Assembly (NCBI GenBank): GCA_022843175.1
Contig: JALHOE010000022.1
Span: 1 to 64,000, forward strand
Source of the DNA: Deltaproteobacteria bacterium
GTDB lineage: Bacteria > Myxococcota_A > Polyangia > Polyangiales > JADJMO01
Reading direction: 5' to 3'
DNA: 64,000 bases
Below the pieces are notes generated by a model. That model made no database searches, was not told the DNA's origin, and worked only from the letters and a program-made list of their open reading frames with translations. A program made the position numbers and the translations under genes. Shown here piece by piece: positions 51,760 to 59,929 of the stretch (position 1 is its first letter; every line of letters begins with the position of its first letter).

Positions 51760-53298
51760 TCAGTTGCCGATGACCAGGCGGTACTTCGTGCAGGTCGCGG
51801 CCGCGGTGCCGGCCTTGTAGGTGACCTTCACGTAGACGACCGCGTTCTGGGTGCTGCCGAGGAGGATGGGCGTCCAGTTCGCGTCGCCGTACTTGCCCTT
51901 GGTGAGGACGAGGCCGTCGTAGTAGCGGTCCCAGTCCTGACGGCCGATCGCCGTGCCGCCCGCGCCGCAGCTCGGCGCCGCGCCGGAGCCGCACACGTTC
52001 TGCATCACCTGGAACTCGAGCGGCGGCGTGGTGCCGTCGACCATCTCGAGCTTGATGCGCGGGTGCGCGGTGACGTTGCTGCGCGCGTCGACGAAGGTGA
52101 TCTTGTACCAGTGCTCGCCGGTGAGCGAGGGCAGGTTGTTCTCCTCGTTGCGCGAGACGCCGACCGCGAAGGTGAAGAGGTCCTTGCCGGGGCAGGCGTT
52201 GGCGACCGCGGACGCGGCGCACTCGCAGCCGTTGGACGGGTCGCCGTCGGTGTCGGCGTAGCCGACCGCGCAGTTCTTGATCTTGCAGAGGCCGCCGGCG
52301 CACTCGGTGGTGCTCACGTTGGTGCCGGGGGGGCACATCGCGGCGGGCGCGCCGTTGTCGGGCGTGCCGTCGCAGTCGTCGTCGCGGCCGTTGCAGCTCT
52401 CGACGCCGGCCGGCTTCGGAGCGCAGGTCTGCGGGACGCCGCCGATGCACTTGGACACGAAGTTGATGCACTCGCCGACGCCGCACGCCTCGATGCCGAG
52501 GTCCTTCGGGATGCAGACGCCCGGCGCGCCGCTGACGCAGCCCGGCGCCGTGTTGGCGCAGACGCCGCTGCCGCAGGTGACGTCGGCGATGCCGTCGTCG
52601 ACCGTGCCGTCGCAGTCGTCGTCCTTGCCGTTGCAGATCTCGGTGGTGGGCATCTTCGGCGTGCAGACGCCCGGCATGCCGCCCGAGCACGCGCTCACGG
52701 TGACCTTGCACTCGCCGACGCCGCAGGTGTCGGTGGGGAAGCCGTTGTCGATGTTGCCGTCGCAGTCGTTGTCCTTGCCGTCGCAGACCTCGACCCCGGG
52801 GGCCTTGGGCGTACACGTCTTCGGTGAGCCGTCGACGCAGTTCTTCTGCTTGACGGTGCACTCGCCCTTGCCGCACTCGGTCTCGCCGAGGTCTTCGTCG
52901 ATCGTGCCGTCGCAGTCGTCGTCCTTGCCGTTGCAGACCTCGACGCCCGGATCCTTCGGCTTGCAGGTGTTGGGCACGCCCGCGTCGCTGCACGCGGGCA
53001 TGGTGACCGTGCACTCGCCGACGCCGCAGGAGATGGTGAGGCCCTTGGCGGGATCGCAGCCGCCGCCATCGCCGCCGCTCGAATCGCCCGCCATGCCGGT
53101 GTCGGTCACCGTGCTGTCGACGGACGTGTCCGAGCCGCCGCCGGTGTCGGCGCCCGTCTCGTCGACGACGACGGCACCCGTGTCGATGCCGTCGAGCGGC
53201 GGAACGTTTGCGTTTTCGGACGCGCCCTCGGCGCAGCCAACCCCCGTCACCGCGAGGATCGCGAGAACGCCGGAGAACCGATACGAACGACCCGCCAT
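51760..53298 (-). CDS. MopE-type Cys/Asp repeat lipoprotein
   Basis: 512 residues from ATG 53298. Signal with LAVTGVGC lipobox, an Asp/Thr/Gly-rich linker, then repeats of the MopE metal-binding type: EVCNGKDDDCDGTIDED, EVCDGKDNDCDGNIDNG, EICNGKDDDCDGTVDDG, ESCNGRDDDCDGTPDNG, each followed by Cys-rich spacers. The C-terminal 150 residues are a separate beta-rich domain (LTGEHWYKITFVD ... YVKVTYKAGT). Likely a surface-exposed calcium- or metal-binding protein. Convergent with the TetR gene, one base apart. Confidence 0.85.
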   Translation of the reverse strand: MAGRSYRFSGVLAILAVTGVGCAEGASENANVPPLDGIDTGAVVVDETGADTGGGSDTSVDSTVTDTGMAGDSSGGDGGGCDPAKGLTISCGVGECTVTMPACSDAGVPNTCKPKDPGVEVCNGKDDDCDGTIDEDLGETECGKGECTVKQKNCVDGSPKTCTPKAPGVEVCDGKDNDCDGNIDNGFPTDTCGVGECKVTVSACSGGMPGVCTPKMPTTEICNGKDDDCDGTVDDGIADVTCGSGVCANTAPGCVSGAPGVCIPKDLGIEACGVGECINFVSKCIGGVPQTCAPKPAGVESCNGRDDDCDGTPDNGAPAAMCPPGTNVSTTECAGGLCKIKNCAVGYADTDGDPSNGCECAASAVANACPGKDLFTFAVGVSRNEENNLPSLTGEHWYKITFVDARSNVTAHPRIKLEMVDGTTPPLEFQVMQNVCGSGAAPSCGAGGTAIGRQDWDRYYDGLVLTKGKYGDANWTPILLGSTQNAVVYVKVTYKAGTAAATCTKYRLVIGN

Positions 53299-53508
53299 CA
53301 GAGGCCTCCCGCGCGCGACGAGATCACAAGTCCGAACCGAGCGGACCACGCGTTAGGGTACCAGACGCGCGGCCGTGGAGGTCGAGGGACTCGAAAGATC
53401 GGTAGCAGGTTCGGCGCGCTCGTCCAGCAATGTGCGCAAGGGCAGGGAGATGGCTTGTGCCTCCGAAGTCCATTACAGTACCCGTCAGTGCCCGTCCGCG
53501 GAGGCCCG

Positions 53509-54024
53509 ATGTCCAGCGACGCGTCCCGACGTGAAGTCCTCAAAGTGGTCGGCGCTGGCGCGTCCGGCCTTGCCCTCGCCACCGTGGTTTCGCGACAGCC
53601 GGCCGAGTTGCCGGTCGCTGCGCGCGCAGCCGCTGTCGAACCGGCCGTCGCGCCGCCGGCGCCGTTCCTCGCGGATCTGGTCGGAAAGCACCTCGGCTCC
53701 TATCGCGTGCACGCCGTCGGCGCGCTCGAGCGCGGTGGAATCCCCGTGGTCCTCGCCACCGCAGCGGGTCAGCACTTCCGCGTCGACGTCCTGCGCGTCG
53801 ATCCGTCGGACGGCACGGCTGGCATCGGGGTAGCGGGAGCCGTCTCGGTGTACCTGCGCAACGGCGGCGACGGCAACACGGCGACCGACGAAGAGCAGGG
53901 TCTCGGCGCAATGGCGCTCGCAGAGGAGCTCCTCCGCCGCGATCGCGAGGGTCGCAAGCCGCCCTCCGCGCTGCTGACGCGCGGCGAGCGCCGAGCGCTC
54001 GACGCAGTGCTCGAGACGTCCTGA
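53509..54024 (+). CDS. Tat-signal protein of the HXS locus
   Basis: 171 residues; GGAGG four bases before ATG 53509. The start MSSDASRREVLKVVGAGASG fits a twin-arginine signal (S-R-R-x-V-L-K) followed by a hydrophobic stretch (ASGLALATVVS) and an Ala/Pro linker. The mature domain (LVGKHLGSYRVHAVGALERG, then VVLATAAGQHFRVDVLRVDP) is not recognised. It is six bases upstream of a radical SAM gene, so it probably belongs to the modification system, perhaps as an exported partner. Confidence 0.65.
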   Translation: MSSDASRREVLKVVGAGASGLALATVVSRQPAELPVAARAAAVEPAVAPPAPFLADLVGKHLGSYRVHAVGALERGGIPVVLATAAGQHFRVDVLRVDPSDGTAGIGVAGAVSVYLRNGGDGNTATDEEQGLGAMALAEELLRRDREGRKPPSALLTRGERRALDAVLETS

Positions 54025-54030
54025 GGCCAC

Positions 54031-55092
54031 GTGAGCGCAGTCCAACGCGCGACCGTTCGTCTCGGGCTCGCGTGTGACAACGAGTGCGTCTTCTGCGGCC
54101 AGTCGGGCGTGGAGGGCGACCGCGAGCCCGCGCCGATGGACGTCGTGCAGCGCGCGCTCGAGGCAGCGCGCGTGGGCCACGACGAGGTCACGTTGGTGGG
54201 CGGCGAGCCCACGCTGCACCCCGAGCTTCCCGCGGTCATCGAGCACGCGCGCGCGCTCGGCTTTCGCGCCATTGGGCTCCAGACGAACGGACGGCGCCTC
54301 GCACCCTCCGCCGTTGAGCTCCTGCAGCGCGCAGGGCTGACCGACGTCCACCTGTCCATCCACGGCGGCAGCGCCGCGGCCCACGATTATCACACCGGCG
54401 TGCCGGGCAGCTTCGTCTCCGTGGCCCTCGCCCTCGCGGCCGCCCGCGCGGCACGCCTGCCGGTCGTCGTCACCACGGTGCTCACCCGCTCGAACGCGCG
54501 CGGGCTGACCGAGGTCGCCCGCTGGCTCGCTGCGCGCGGCGCGAACGCGTGGTGCATCGCGGTCCCGCGCACGCGCGGCCGCGCCGCCGAGCTCTTCGAT
54601 CGGGTCGTGCCGCGCCTCGGCGTCGCGATGCCGTTCGCCCTGCACGCGGTCCAGACCGCGGAGTCGTTGCGGCTGCCCACGTTCGTGCGTGGCGCTCCGC
54701 TGTGCGTGCTCGGGCCCTTCGCGCGCGTTGCGATCGCCGACGACTCGCGCGCCCACGGCGAGGCCTGCAACGCGTGCCCCGCGCGCGCCGCGTGCCCGGG
54801 CGTCGAGCCCGAATACCTCGCGCGGTTCGCGGGCGACGAGCTCTCGCCGCGTGAGCCGATCGCGGCGAGCCCCGATGCGCGGCTCGTGCGGATGTTCGTC
54901 GGCTCGGGCGAGGTCGCGCCGCCACGCTCGTCGCCGATCGCGGAGTCGCCCGCGCGCGCGCGCGTCGCGCTGCCGATGGCGGGGAAGGTCCGGCCGGCGC
55001 ACGCCGAGGTGCCGCGGGCCGTCGAGAAGAAGACCGGCGCCGCCCTGCGCGAGCTGTTCAAGGACCTCTACAACGACGAGCCGAGGGACTGA
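54031..55092 (+). CDS. Radical SAM enzyme 1 of HXS locus
   Basis: 353 residues, GTG start. The Fe-S motif is LACDNECVFCG (Cys15, Cys19, Cys22), with VTLVGGEPTLHPEL and LQTNGRRL following. The C-terminus has CNACPARAACPG (C-x2-C-x5-C-x-G) and FAGDELSP, an auxiliary cluster-like signature shared with the radical SAM proteins at 55092 and 59930. It probably acts on the Ser-His-Gly precursor or on a partner. A one-base overlap couples it to the next gene (ATG 55092). Confidence 0.85.
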   Translation: MSAVQRATVRLGLACDNECVFCGQSGVEGDREPAPMDVVQRALEAARVGHDEVTLVGGEPTLHPELPAVIEHARALGFRAIGLQTNGRRLAPSAVELLQRAGLTDVHLSIHGGSAAAHDYHTGVPGSFVSVALALAAARAARLPVVVTTVLTRSNARGLTEVARWLAARGANAWCIAVPRTRGRAAELFDRVVPRLGVAMPFALHAVQTAESLRLPTFVRGAPLCVLGPFARVAIADDSRAHGEACNACPARAACPGVEPEYLARFAGDELSPREPIAASPDARLVRMFVGSGEVAPPRSSPIAESPARARVALPMAGKVRPAHAEVPRAVEKKTGAALRELFKDLYNDEPRD

Positions 55093-56030
55093 TGGCGAAC
55101 ATCGGGTACATGCAGATCGTCCGTCACTGCAATCAGTACTGCCGGTTCTGCTCGAACCCGTCGTCGGGCTACATGCTCGACCTCGACACCGCGAAGCGCG
55201 AGATCGACGACTTCGCGGCCCGCGGCTACTTCGGCGTCATCCTCACGGGGGGCGAGCCGTCGCTGTCGGATCTCATCCCCGAGATCACGCGCTACGCCGT
55301 CGCCAACGGGCTTCACGTGCGGATGATCACCAACGGCTCGCGGCTGGGCACCGACCCCGAGCTCGCGCAGCAATACGCCGACGCGGGGCTTCGCCACTTC
55401 CACGTGAGCATCCACTCCTGCCGCGAGGAGCTCGAGGACTTCCTCACCGGCGTGAAGGGCAGCCACACCCTCGCCATGCTCGCGCTCGAGAAGCTCGGCG
55501 CCGCGGGCGTCACGGTGAATATCAACACGGTGATCAACAAGTTCAACGCGGACCACCTCGACGAGAACGTGAAGGTGTTCACGACGCGGTTCCCGTTCCT
55601 CCGCCACTTCGTGTGGAACAACCTCGATCCGTCGATGGGCCGCGCCGAGACCAACCGCGACACCGCGCATCGCCTCGCGGACTTCGAGCTCTCGTTGGCG
55701 CGCGCAATGCGCTACCTGAGCAAGACGGGCCGCACCTTCCGCGTGGAGCGCGTGCCGCTCTGCTACATGACCGAGTTCGCGCACTGCTCCACCGAGACGC
55801 GCAAAATCGTCAAGGGCGAGGAGCGCATCGTGCACTTCCTCGACGAGAAGGGCACCGTGCGACAGACCGACTTCCGCCACCCCAAGGCGGAGAGCTGCAA
55901 GCACTGCTCGCTCAACGACGTGTGCGGCGGGCTCTTCGAGCTCGGCGAGCACTACGACCTCGGCGAGCTGCACCCGGTCTTCGTCTCGAAGGACGATATC
56001 GTGCGCAAGGTGCTGGCCGAGGCCGACTAG
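55092..56030 (+). CDS. hxsC: HxsC-like radical SAM enzyme
   Basis: 312 residues. Fe-S motif RHCNQYCRFCSNP (Cys13, Cys17, Cys20), then VILTGGEPSLSDLIPEI and RMITNGSRLG. The C-terminus SCKHCSLNDVCGGLFELGEH, followed by YDLGELHPVF, resembles the C-x2-C ... CGGFF ... P ending of HxsC. Canonical HxsC has a CSQPP start, which differs here, so the assignment is HxsC-like only. It ends 10 bp before the convergent precursor gene. Confidence 0.7.
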   Translation: MANIGYMQIVRHCNQYCRFCSNPSSGYMLDLDTAKREIDDFAARGYFGVILTGGEPSLSDLIPEITRYAVANGLHVRMITNGSRLGTDPELAQQYADAGLRHFHVSIHSCREELEDFLTGVKGSHTLAMLALEKLGAAGVTVNINTVINKFNADHLDENVKVFTTRFPFLRHFVWNNLDPSMGRAETNRDTAHRLADFELSLARAMRYLSKTGRTFRVERVPLCYMTEFAHCSTETRKIVKGEERIVHFLDEKGTVRQTDFRHPKAESCKHCSLNDVCGGLFELGEHYDLGELHPVFVSKDDIVRKVLAEAD

Positions 56031-56039
56031 GCCGGTTCG

Positions 56040-56354
56040 TTACCAGCTGCCGTGGCTGCCGTGCGAGCCGTGGCTGCCGTGCGAGCCGTGGCTGCCGTGC
56101 GAGCCGTGGCTACCGTGCGAGCCGTGGCTGCCGTGCGAGCCGTGGCTGCCGTGCGAGCCGTGGCTGCCGTGCGAGCCGTGGCTGCCGTGCGAGCAGTGCT
56201 GCCCGAAGAACTTCGCATCGCTCCCCGGACCAGTGCCGGCGCGGGCAGACGCGTCGAGCGCGTCCTTCGAGATGCGACGCTCGGTCCTCGACAGCATGCC
56301 CTCTGCGTCACGCTTGAAGGTCGGCAGGTCGTCGTCCCGCTCTTCCTCGGCCAT
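56040..56354 (-). CDS. hxsA: His-Xaa-Ser repeat precursor peptide
   Basis: 104 residues. The leader-like N-terminal part (MAEEERDDDLPTFKRDAEGM, then LSRTERRISKDALDASARAG) is charged, with no signal peptide. Residues 55-102 are 16 consecutive Ser-His-Gly units, preceded by QHC and followed by SW. H-G-S repeats match the His-Xaa-Ser repeat proteins of HXS systems, but this one lacks the SPOR-like domain of the founding HxsA type. The gene is downstream of hxsB-like on the same strand. The function of such products is unknown. Confidence 0.85.
   Translation of the reverse strand: MAEEERDDDLPTFKRDAEGMLSRTERRISKDALDASARAGTGPGSDAKFFGQHCSHGSHGSHGSHGSHGSHGSHGSHGSHGSHGSHGSHGSHGSHGSHGSHGSW
56046..56195 (-). 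repeat. 18-bp coding repeat of the Ser-His-Gly array
   Basis: On the coding strand the unit is GGCAGCCACGGCTCGCAC, with the two serines alternately encoded as AGC and TCG. Only one synonymous change is seen in the array (one Gly codon is GGT), so expansion or homogenisation is recent. It is a coding repeat, not a CRISPR array. Confidence 0.85.
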
Positions 56355-56432
56355 CGTCGTCCTCCAACCCCAGCTACCTGCCGGCCCGAGGCAGCATACC
56401 TCGAACCAGGCGAACCGTCTCGTCCGCGCGGG

Positions 56433-57923
56433 CTAGACCGCGCAAGACTGTAGGAAGTGTGTGCGATCTCGGACCGTCGTCCACTTTTTGAAGGTCTCCA
56501 GGGTGGCCGGGTCGCCCTCGCCGAGCTTCTCGAACAGGAAATCCTGGATGCCCTTGTGGACTGCGCACAATGTGCTTTCGCGCATTCGGCCGAAAATCGT
56601 GCCCTGGCTCTTGTGATTATGAACCGGGCACACACCGCAATACGGCTGGTAGGTGCAGTTCACGCAGTCGGGCTGGGCCTCGAGGTTCGAGGCGATGGCC
56701 AGGGCGCGGACGGTCTCGTGGCCCATCAGGTCGCGGTACGAGGTGGTCTCGACGTCGCCGATGAGGAACGTGCTGTCCCCCATCTCGTGGAGCATGCGGC
56801 CCTCGTCGCAGGTGAAGACCTTGCCGTCGTAGTTGTAGGCGATCTGGCCGATGCCCGCGCCGCACGGGTTGCGGATGTCGAGGAAGTTCGGGTCCTCGCC
56901 GCCGAGGATCTTCGTGAGGAAGATCGCCGCGAAGCGCTCGAGGATCTGCACGCCCTGCTTGTTCAGCTCGAGCATGTACTCGACCGCGCTCGTGTAGAAG
57001 TGCATGTACTCCTTGCGCGGGTACTCGATGCGATGACCGGTCTTGTCGGCGAAGCCGAACGGATCGACGGGGCGTAGGAACAACGCCTTGCAGCCGAGGC
57101 TCACGTAGGTGTCGACGATGGCCTTCCACTGGGGGAGCGCCTCGCGCGTCGTCGTGAGCAGCGCCTCGACGTGATAGAGCGTCGGGTCGAGGCCGATCCG
57201 CTCGTATTCCTGGTTGATTCGCTTGATCCAGTAGGTCGCCTTCTGGTGCGCCGACGCCTGCGGCAGCTTGCGCTGCTTGTCGTGGATGTGCTCCGGGCCG
57301 TCGATGCTGGTGCAGATCTGCACCTTGTTCTTCACGAGGTACTCGAGCTTCTCGTCGTCCATCAGCGAGAGGTTCGACACCATGGTGAACTCGAGCTGTT
57401 TGCCGACCTTCTTGTTGGCCTCGAGCGCGTACTCGATGATGTGCTTGACCACCCCGAAGTTCACCAGCGGCTCGCCGCCCTGGAACTCGATGGTGACGTT
57501 GGGGTTGGTCGTCGCCAGGATCTTGTCGACCGTCTTCTCGGCGAGCTCCTTGGTGAGGTCGGTGTGCACCGCGTCCATGTTGGCGCGCGACGCGTGGCAG
57601 TAGACGCAGGTCTCGTTGCAGCGCAGCGTGACGACGATGATGTGCAGGTTCGGCCCGTACGAGAGGAAGCTCTTGCGGGCTTGGATGCGCTCCACCATGC
57701 GCTCCTGGTTCTCGGCGCCGCGCACGAAGTTGCGCTCCGCGAGACGCTTGTAGAGCTCGGACTCGCGCCCGATGGAGCCCTCGGCGAAGGCGCGGAACTC
57801 GTCGGGCTGGAGGAGCAGGAAGTTGCCCTCGGTGTTGGTGATGAGCACGCGCTTGCCCACGGTGCGGTGCTTGAACGGAAGCGCGAACGAGGTACTCGGC
57901 TTGCGGATTTGCAGGAGGTTCAT
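56433..57923 (-). CDS. hxsB: HxsB-like radical SAM/SPASM maturase
   Basis: 496 residues. Fe-S motif LRCNETCVYCHAS (Cys102, Cys106, Cys109), an IEFQGGEPLVNFGVVK loop and IDGPEHIHDKQRKL. The SPASM-type C-terminus has NPCGAGIGQIAYNYDGKVFT and CVNCTYQPYCGVCPV. The front (ITNTEGNFLLLQPDEFRAF) is a regular HxsB feature. HxsB is one of the paired radical SAM enzymes of HXS systems. ATG 57923 overlaps the preceding stop. It ends 78 bp before the precursor. Confidence 0.85.
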   Translation of the reverse strand: MNLLQIRKPSTSFALPFKHRTVGKRVLITNTEGNFLLLQPDEFRAFAEGSIGRESELYKRLAERNFVRGAENQERMVERIQARKSFLSYGPNLHIIVVTLRCNETCVYCHASRANMDAVHTDLTKELAEKTVDKILATTNPNVTIEFQGGEPLVNFGVVKHIIEYALEANKKVGKQLEFTMVSNLSLMDDEKLEYLVKNKVQICTSIDGPEHIHDKQRKLPQASAHQKATYWIKRINQEYERIGLDPTLYHVEALLTTTREALPQWKAIVDTYVSLGCKALFLRPVDPFGFADKTGHRIEYPRKEYMHFYTSAVEYMLELNKQGVQILERFAAIFLTKILGGEDPNFLDIRNPCGAGIGQIAYNYDGKVFTCDEGRMLHEMGDSTFLIGDVETTSYRDLMGHETVRALAIASNLEAQPDCVNCTYQPYCGVCPVHNHKSQGTIFGRMRESTLCAVHKGIQDFLFEKLGEGDPATLETFKKWTTVRDRTHFLQSCAV

Positions 57924-58144
57924 GACGACATCGCTCCGCCGGCCTTGATGGTGAGGCCCAGGGCAAAGTTGGCGAGCTCGTGGGCGATCCGCTGCTCGCG
58001 GTCCGCGTCACGGCCCGAGATTCGGACGACCAAGTGGGTGGGCTCTGCGGCGCGCTCGAACGACGCGTGGCGCGTGAAGGTCTCGACCGCCTCGTCGACG
58101 GCCTTCTCGGCGTAGAGCGCGCGGTGGAAACGGAGCTCGATCAC
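57920..58144 (-). CDS. Short HxsD-like protein
   Basis: 74 residues from GTG 58144; the track's ATG start adds a long basic leader. VIELRFHRALYAEKAVDEAV, then ETFTRHASFERAAEPTHLVV, then a RISGRDADREQRIAHELANF end. It is coupled on both sides (GTGA with the longer hxsD-like gene, ATGA with hxsB-like). The layout resembles HxsD-like adaptors; the precise role is inferred. Confidence 0.7.
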   Translation of the reverse strand: MIELRFHRALYAEKAVDEAVETFTRHASFERAAEPTHLVVRISGRDADREQRIAHELANFALGLTIKAGGAMSS

Positions 58145-58653
58145 TTGGCTGCCCCGCCGTCGGCCTTGGCTGGCTCCTCGGCGGGCGCCGCGCCCTCTTT
58201 CTTCTTCTTGGCGTACTTCTCCTCCCACGACATCGCGATGCCGAGCGGGTCGTCGAAGGCCTCTTCGGAGAAGTCGAACGCCTCGAGCTCGTCGAGCGAG
58301 GGGGCTCCGCGGGCGCCCGAGAGCGCGCGGGCCGTGACGGATTCGATGGTGGCGCGGCTGTCGCGCGCGATCTGGGCGCGCCAGGCGCAGGACAAGAGCT
58401 CGTTGGCGAACTCGCCGACGGTCTCGCGCGCGAGATCGCCCTCGAGCTTGGCCTTCTTGCCCGAGAGCGTGACTCGGATACGGCCCTCGCTCGGCTTGTC
58501 GAGGAAGACATAACAGCGATCGATGAAGACGTACGCCGCGGCGTACACCGCCTCGAGGGGGTAGAGCGTCTCGTCGACTTGCAGCGACATCGCGCCGCGG
58601 TCGAGCTCCACCTCGACGAGGTCACCGGGAATACCGTCGAAGGTTACGGGCAT
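58141..58653 (-). CDS. hxsD: HxsD-like protein with extended C-terminus
   Basis: 170 residues. QVDETLYPLEAVYAAAYVFI, DRCYVFLDK, RIRVTLSGKKA and VGEFANELLSCAWRAQIARD, followed by SRATIESVTARAL, fit the HxsD pattern. HxsD is a small partner of the radical SAM pair. A helical acidic region and a Lys/Ala tail (KYAKKKKEGAAPAEEPAKAD) extend it. It is the first gene of the minus-strand operon hxsD, short hxsD-like, hxsB, hxsA, and is divergent from the HExxH gene by 72 bp. Confidence 0.75.
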   Translation of the reverse strand: MPVTFDGIPGDLVEVELDRGAMSLQVDETLYPLEAVYAAAYVFIDRCYVFLDKPSEGRIRVTLSGKKAKLEGDLARETVGEFANELLSCAWRAQIARDSRATIESVTARALSGARGAPSLDELEAFDFSEEAFDDPLGIAMSWEEKYAKKKKEGAAPAEEPAKADGGAAK

Positions 58654-58725
58654 GTTGGCCCGTGAACGCTACGGCACCGATGGGGGGGCGCGCAATGTGC
58701 CGAGCGCACGTCGTGAGCAGGATGT

Positions 58726-59928
58726 ATGCTGAAAACCGTGGTCGGGACCGCCGCGGTGCAATCGCCCGACGACATCACGCTCCCTCGATCGGGCTCCACC
58801 ACGGCCCGTTCGGTACTGTCGAGAGCGATCGGTCGACTGCTGTCCGATCTCCGTCTCGTCCTCGGCAGGCCGACCGCCGACCCGGTGCTGCGGCGCGCGG
58901 TGGGGTCGCTCGCCGCCGCGCTCTCCGCGACACCCGATCGTCAGGCGGCCCTCACGAGCGCGCTGCGGCGTCCCAACGTCTCGGCGCTGCTTCGCTGCGC
59001 GCGGGGCGACGCCGATCCGCGGCTGGTCGTCGAGCTCGTGGCGACGCTCGCCGTCGAGCTCGCCGTGCTCGGCGCACTCCGCGCGGTCGTGCGGATCGAC
59101 CAGCCACCGGCGCGGGTGGTGTCGTTGAGCGGCCGGTTCGTCGTCGAGCTCGCCGACGCGACCGCGCTCCTCGTCGGGCCGGACTTCCTCGAGATCGAGC
59201 GTCCGACCGGGCGAGACCGCACCGCCCTCCCGCCGACCGGCGCGTTCGTGCGCACGCCGTTTCACCCGATCCGCGGCTCGATCGTCCTCGCGCTCGAGGA
59301 CAACAACCCGCTCTCGATGTACGAGGCGCACCCCAAGAAGGCCGGCAACCGCATCGATCTCGGCGGCCAACCGGAGTCTGCGTGGTGCGACTCGCTCGGC
59401 GACGCCCTCGACCGCATCGAGCGCTACCTGCCCGAGCTGCGTGCCGAGCACGACCTGTTCGTGCAGCAGTTCGTGCCGGTGGGCTACGACGCCGAGGCGC
59501 ACCTCTCCGCGTCGTATCGCGAGGCGATCGGCACCATCTACCTCACCCTTCATCCGCAGGCGATGACGATGACCGAGGCCGTGGTCCACGAGTTCTCGCA
59601 CAACAAGATCAACGCGCTGTTCGAGATCGACGACGTGCTCCACAACGCCTACTCGCCGCTCTACAAATCGCCGGTGCGCCCCGATCCGCGGCCGCTGCAC
59701 GGCATCCTGCTCGCCGTGCACGCGTTCGTGCCGGTCGCGCGGCTCTACGAGGCGATGCTCGCGGCGGACGATCCGCTCACGCGGCACCCGAGCTTTCGCG
59801 GGCGGTTCGCGCAGATCGTCGAGGGCAACCGCGAGGGGACGGCGGTGCTGCTCGAGCACGCGCAGCCCACGGCGATCGGGCGCGGGGTGCTCGACGAGCT
59901 CGCGCGCTGGGACGCGCACTTCCGCTGA
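58726..59928 (+). CDS. HExxH-type peptide hydroxylase-like protein
   Basis: 400 residues. TEAVVHEFSHNKINALFEID at about residues 283-302 has the HExxH motif. HAFVPVARLYEAML and RGRFAQIVEGNREG follow, in the order seen in the alpha-ketoglutarate-linked HExxH peptide beta-hydroxylase family found in RiPP clusters. The N-terminal half is helical and unassigned. It is divergent from the hxsD-like gene by 72 bp and convergent with the radical SAM gene at 59930, one base apart. A tailoring role on the Ser-His-Gly peptide is inference. Confidence 0.75.
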   Translation: MLKTVVGTAAVQSPDDITLPRSGSTTARSVLSRAIGRLLSDLRLVLGRPTADPVLRRAVGSLAAALSATPDRQAALTSALRRPNVSALLRCARGDADPRLVVELVATLAVELAVLGALRAVVRIDQPPARVVSLSGRFVVELADATALLVGPDFLEIERPTGRDRTALPPTGAFVRTPFHPIRGSIVLALEDNNPLSMYEAHPKKAGNRIDLGGQPESAWCDSLGDALDRIERYLPELRAEHDLFVQQFVPVGYDAEAHLSASYREAIGTIYLTLHPQAMTMTEAVVHEFSHNKINALFEIDDVLHNAYSPLYKSPVRPDPRPLHGILLAVHAFVPVARLYEAMLAADDPLTRHPSFRGRFAQIVEGNREGTAVLLEHAQPTAIGRGVLDELARWDAHFR

Positions 59929-59929
59929 C

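Noticed and set aside
56046-56195. CRISPR array or non-coding tandem repeat
   Set aside because: The 18-bp unit is in frame and encodes uninterrupted Ser-His-Gly; there are no spacers.
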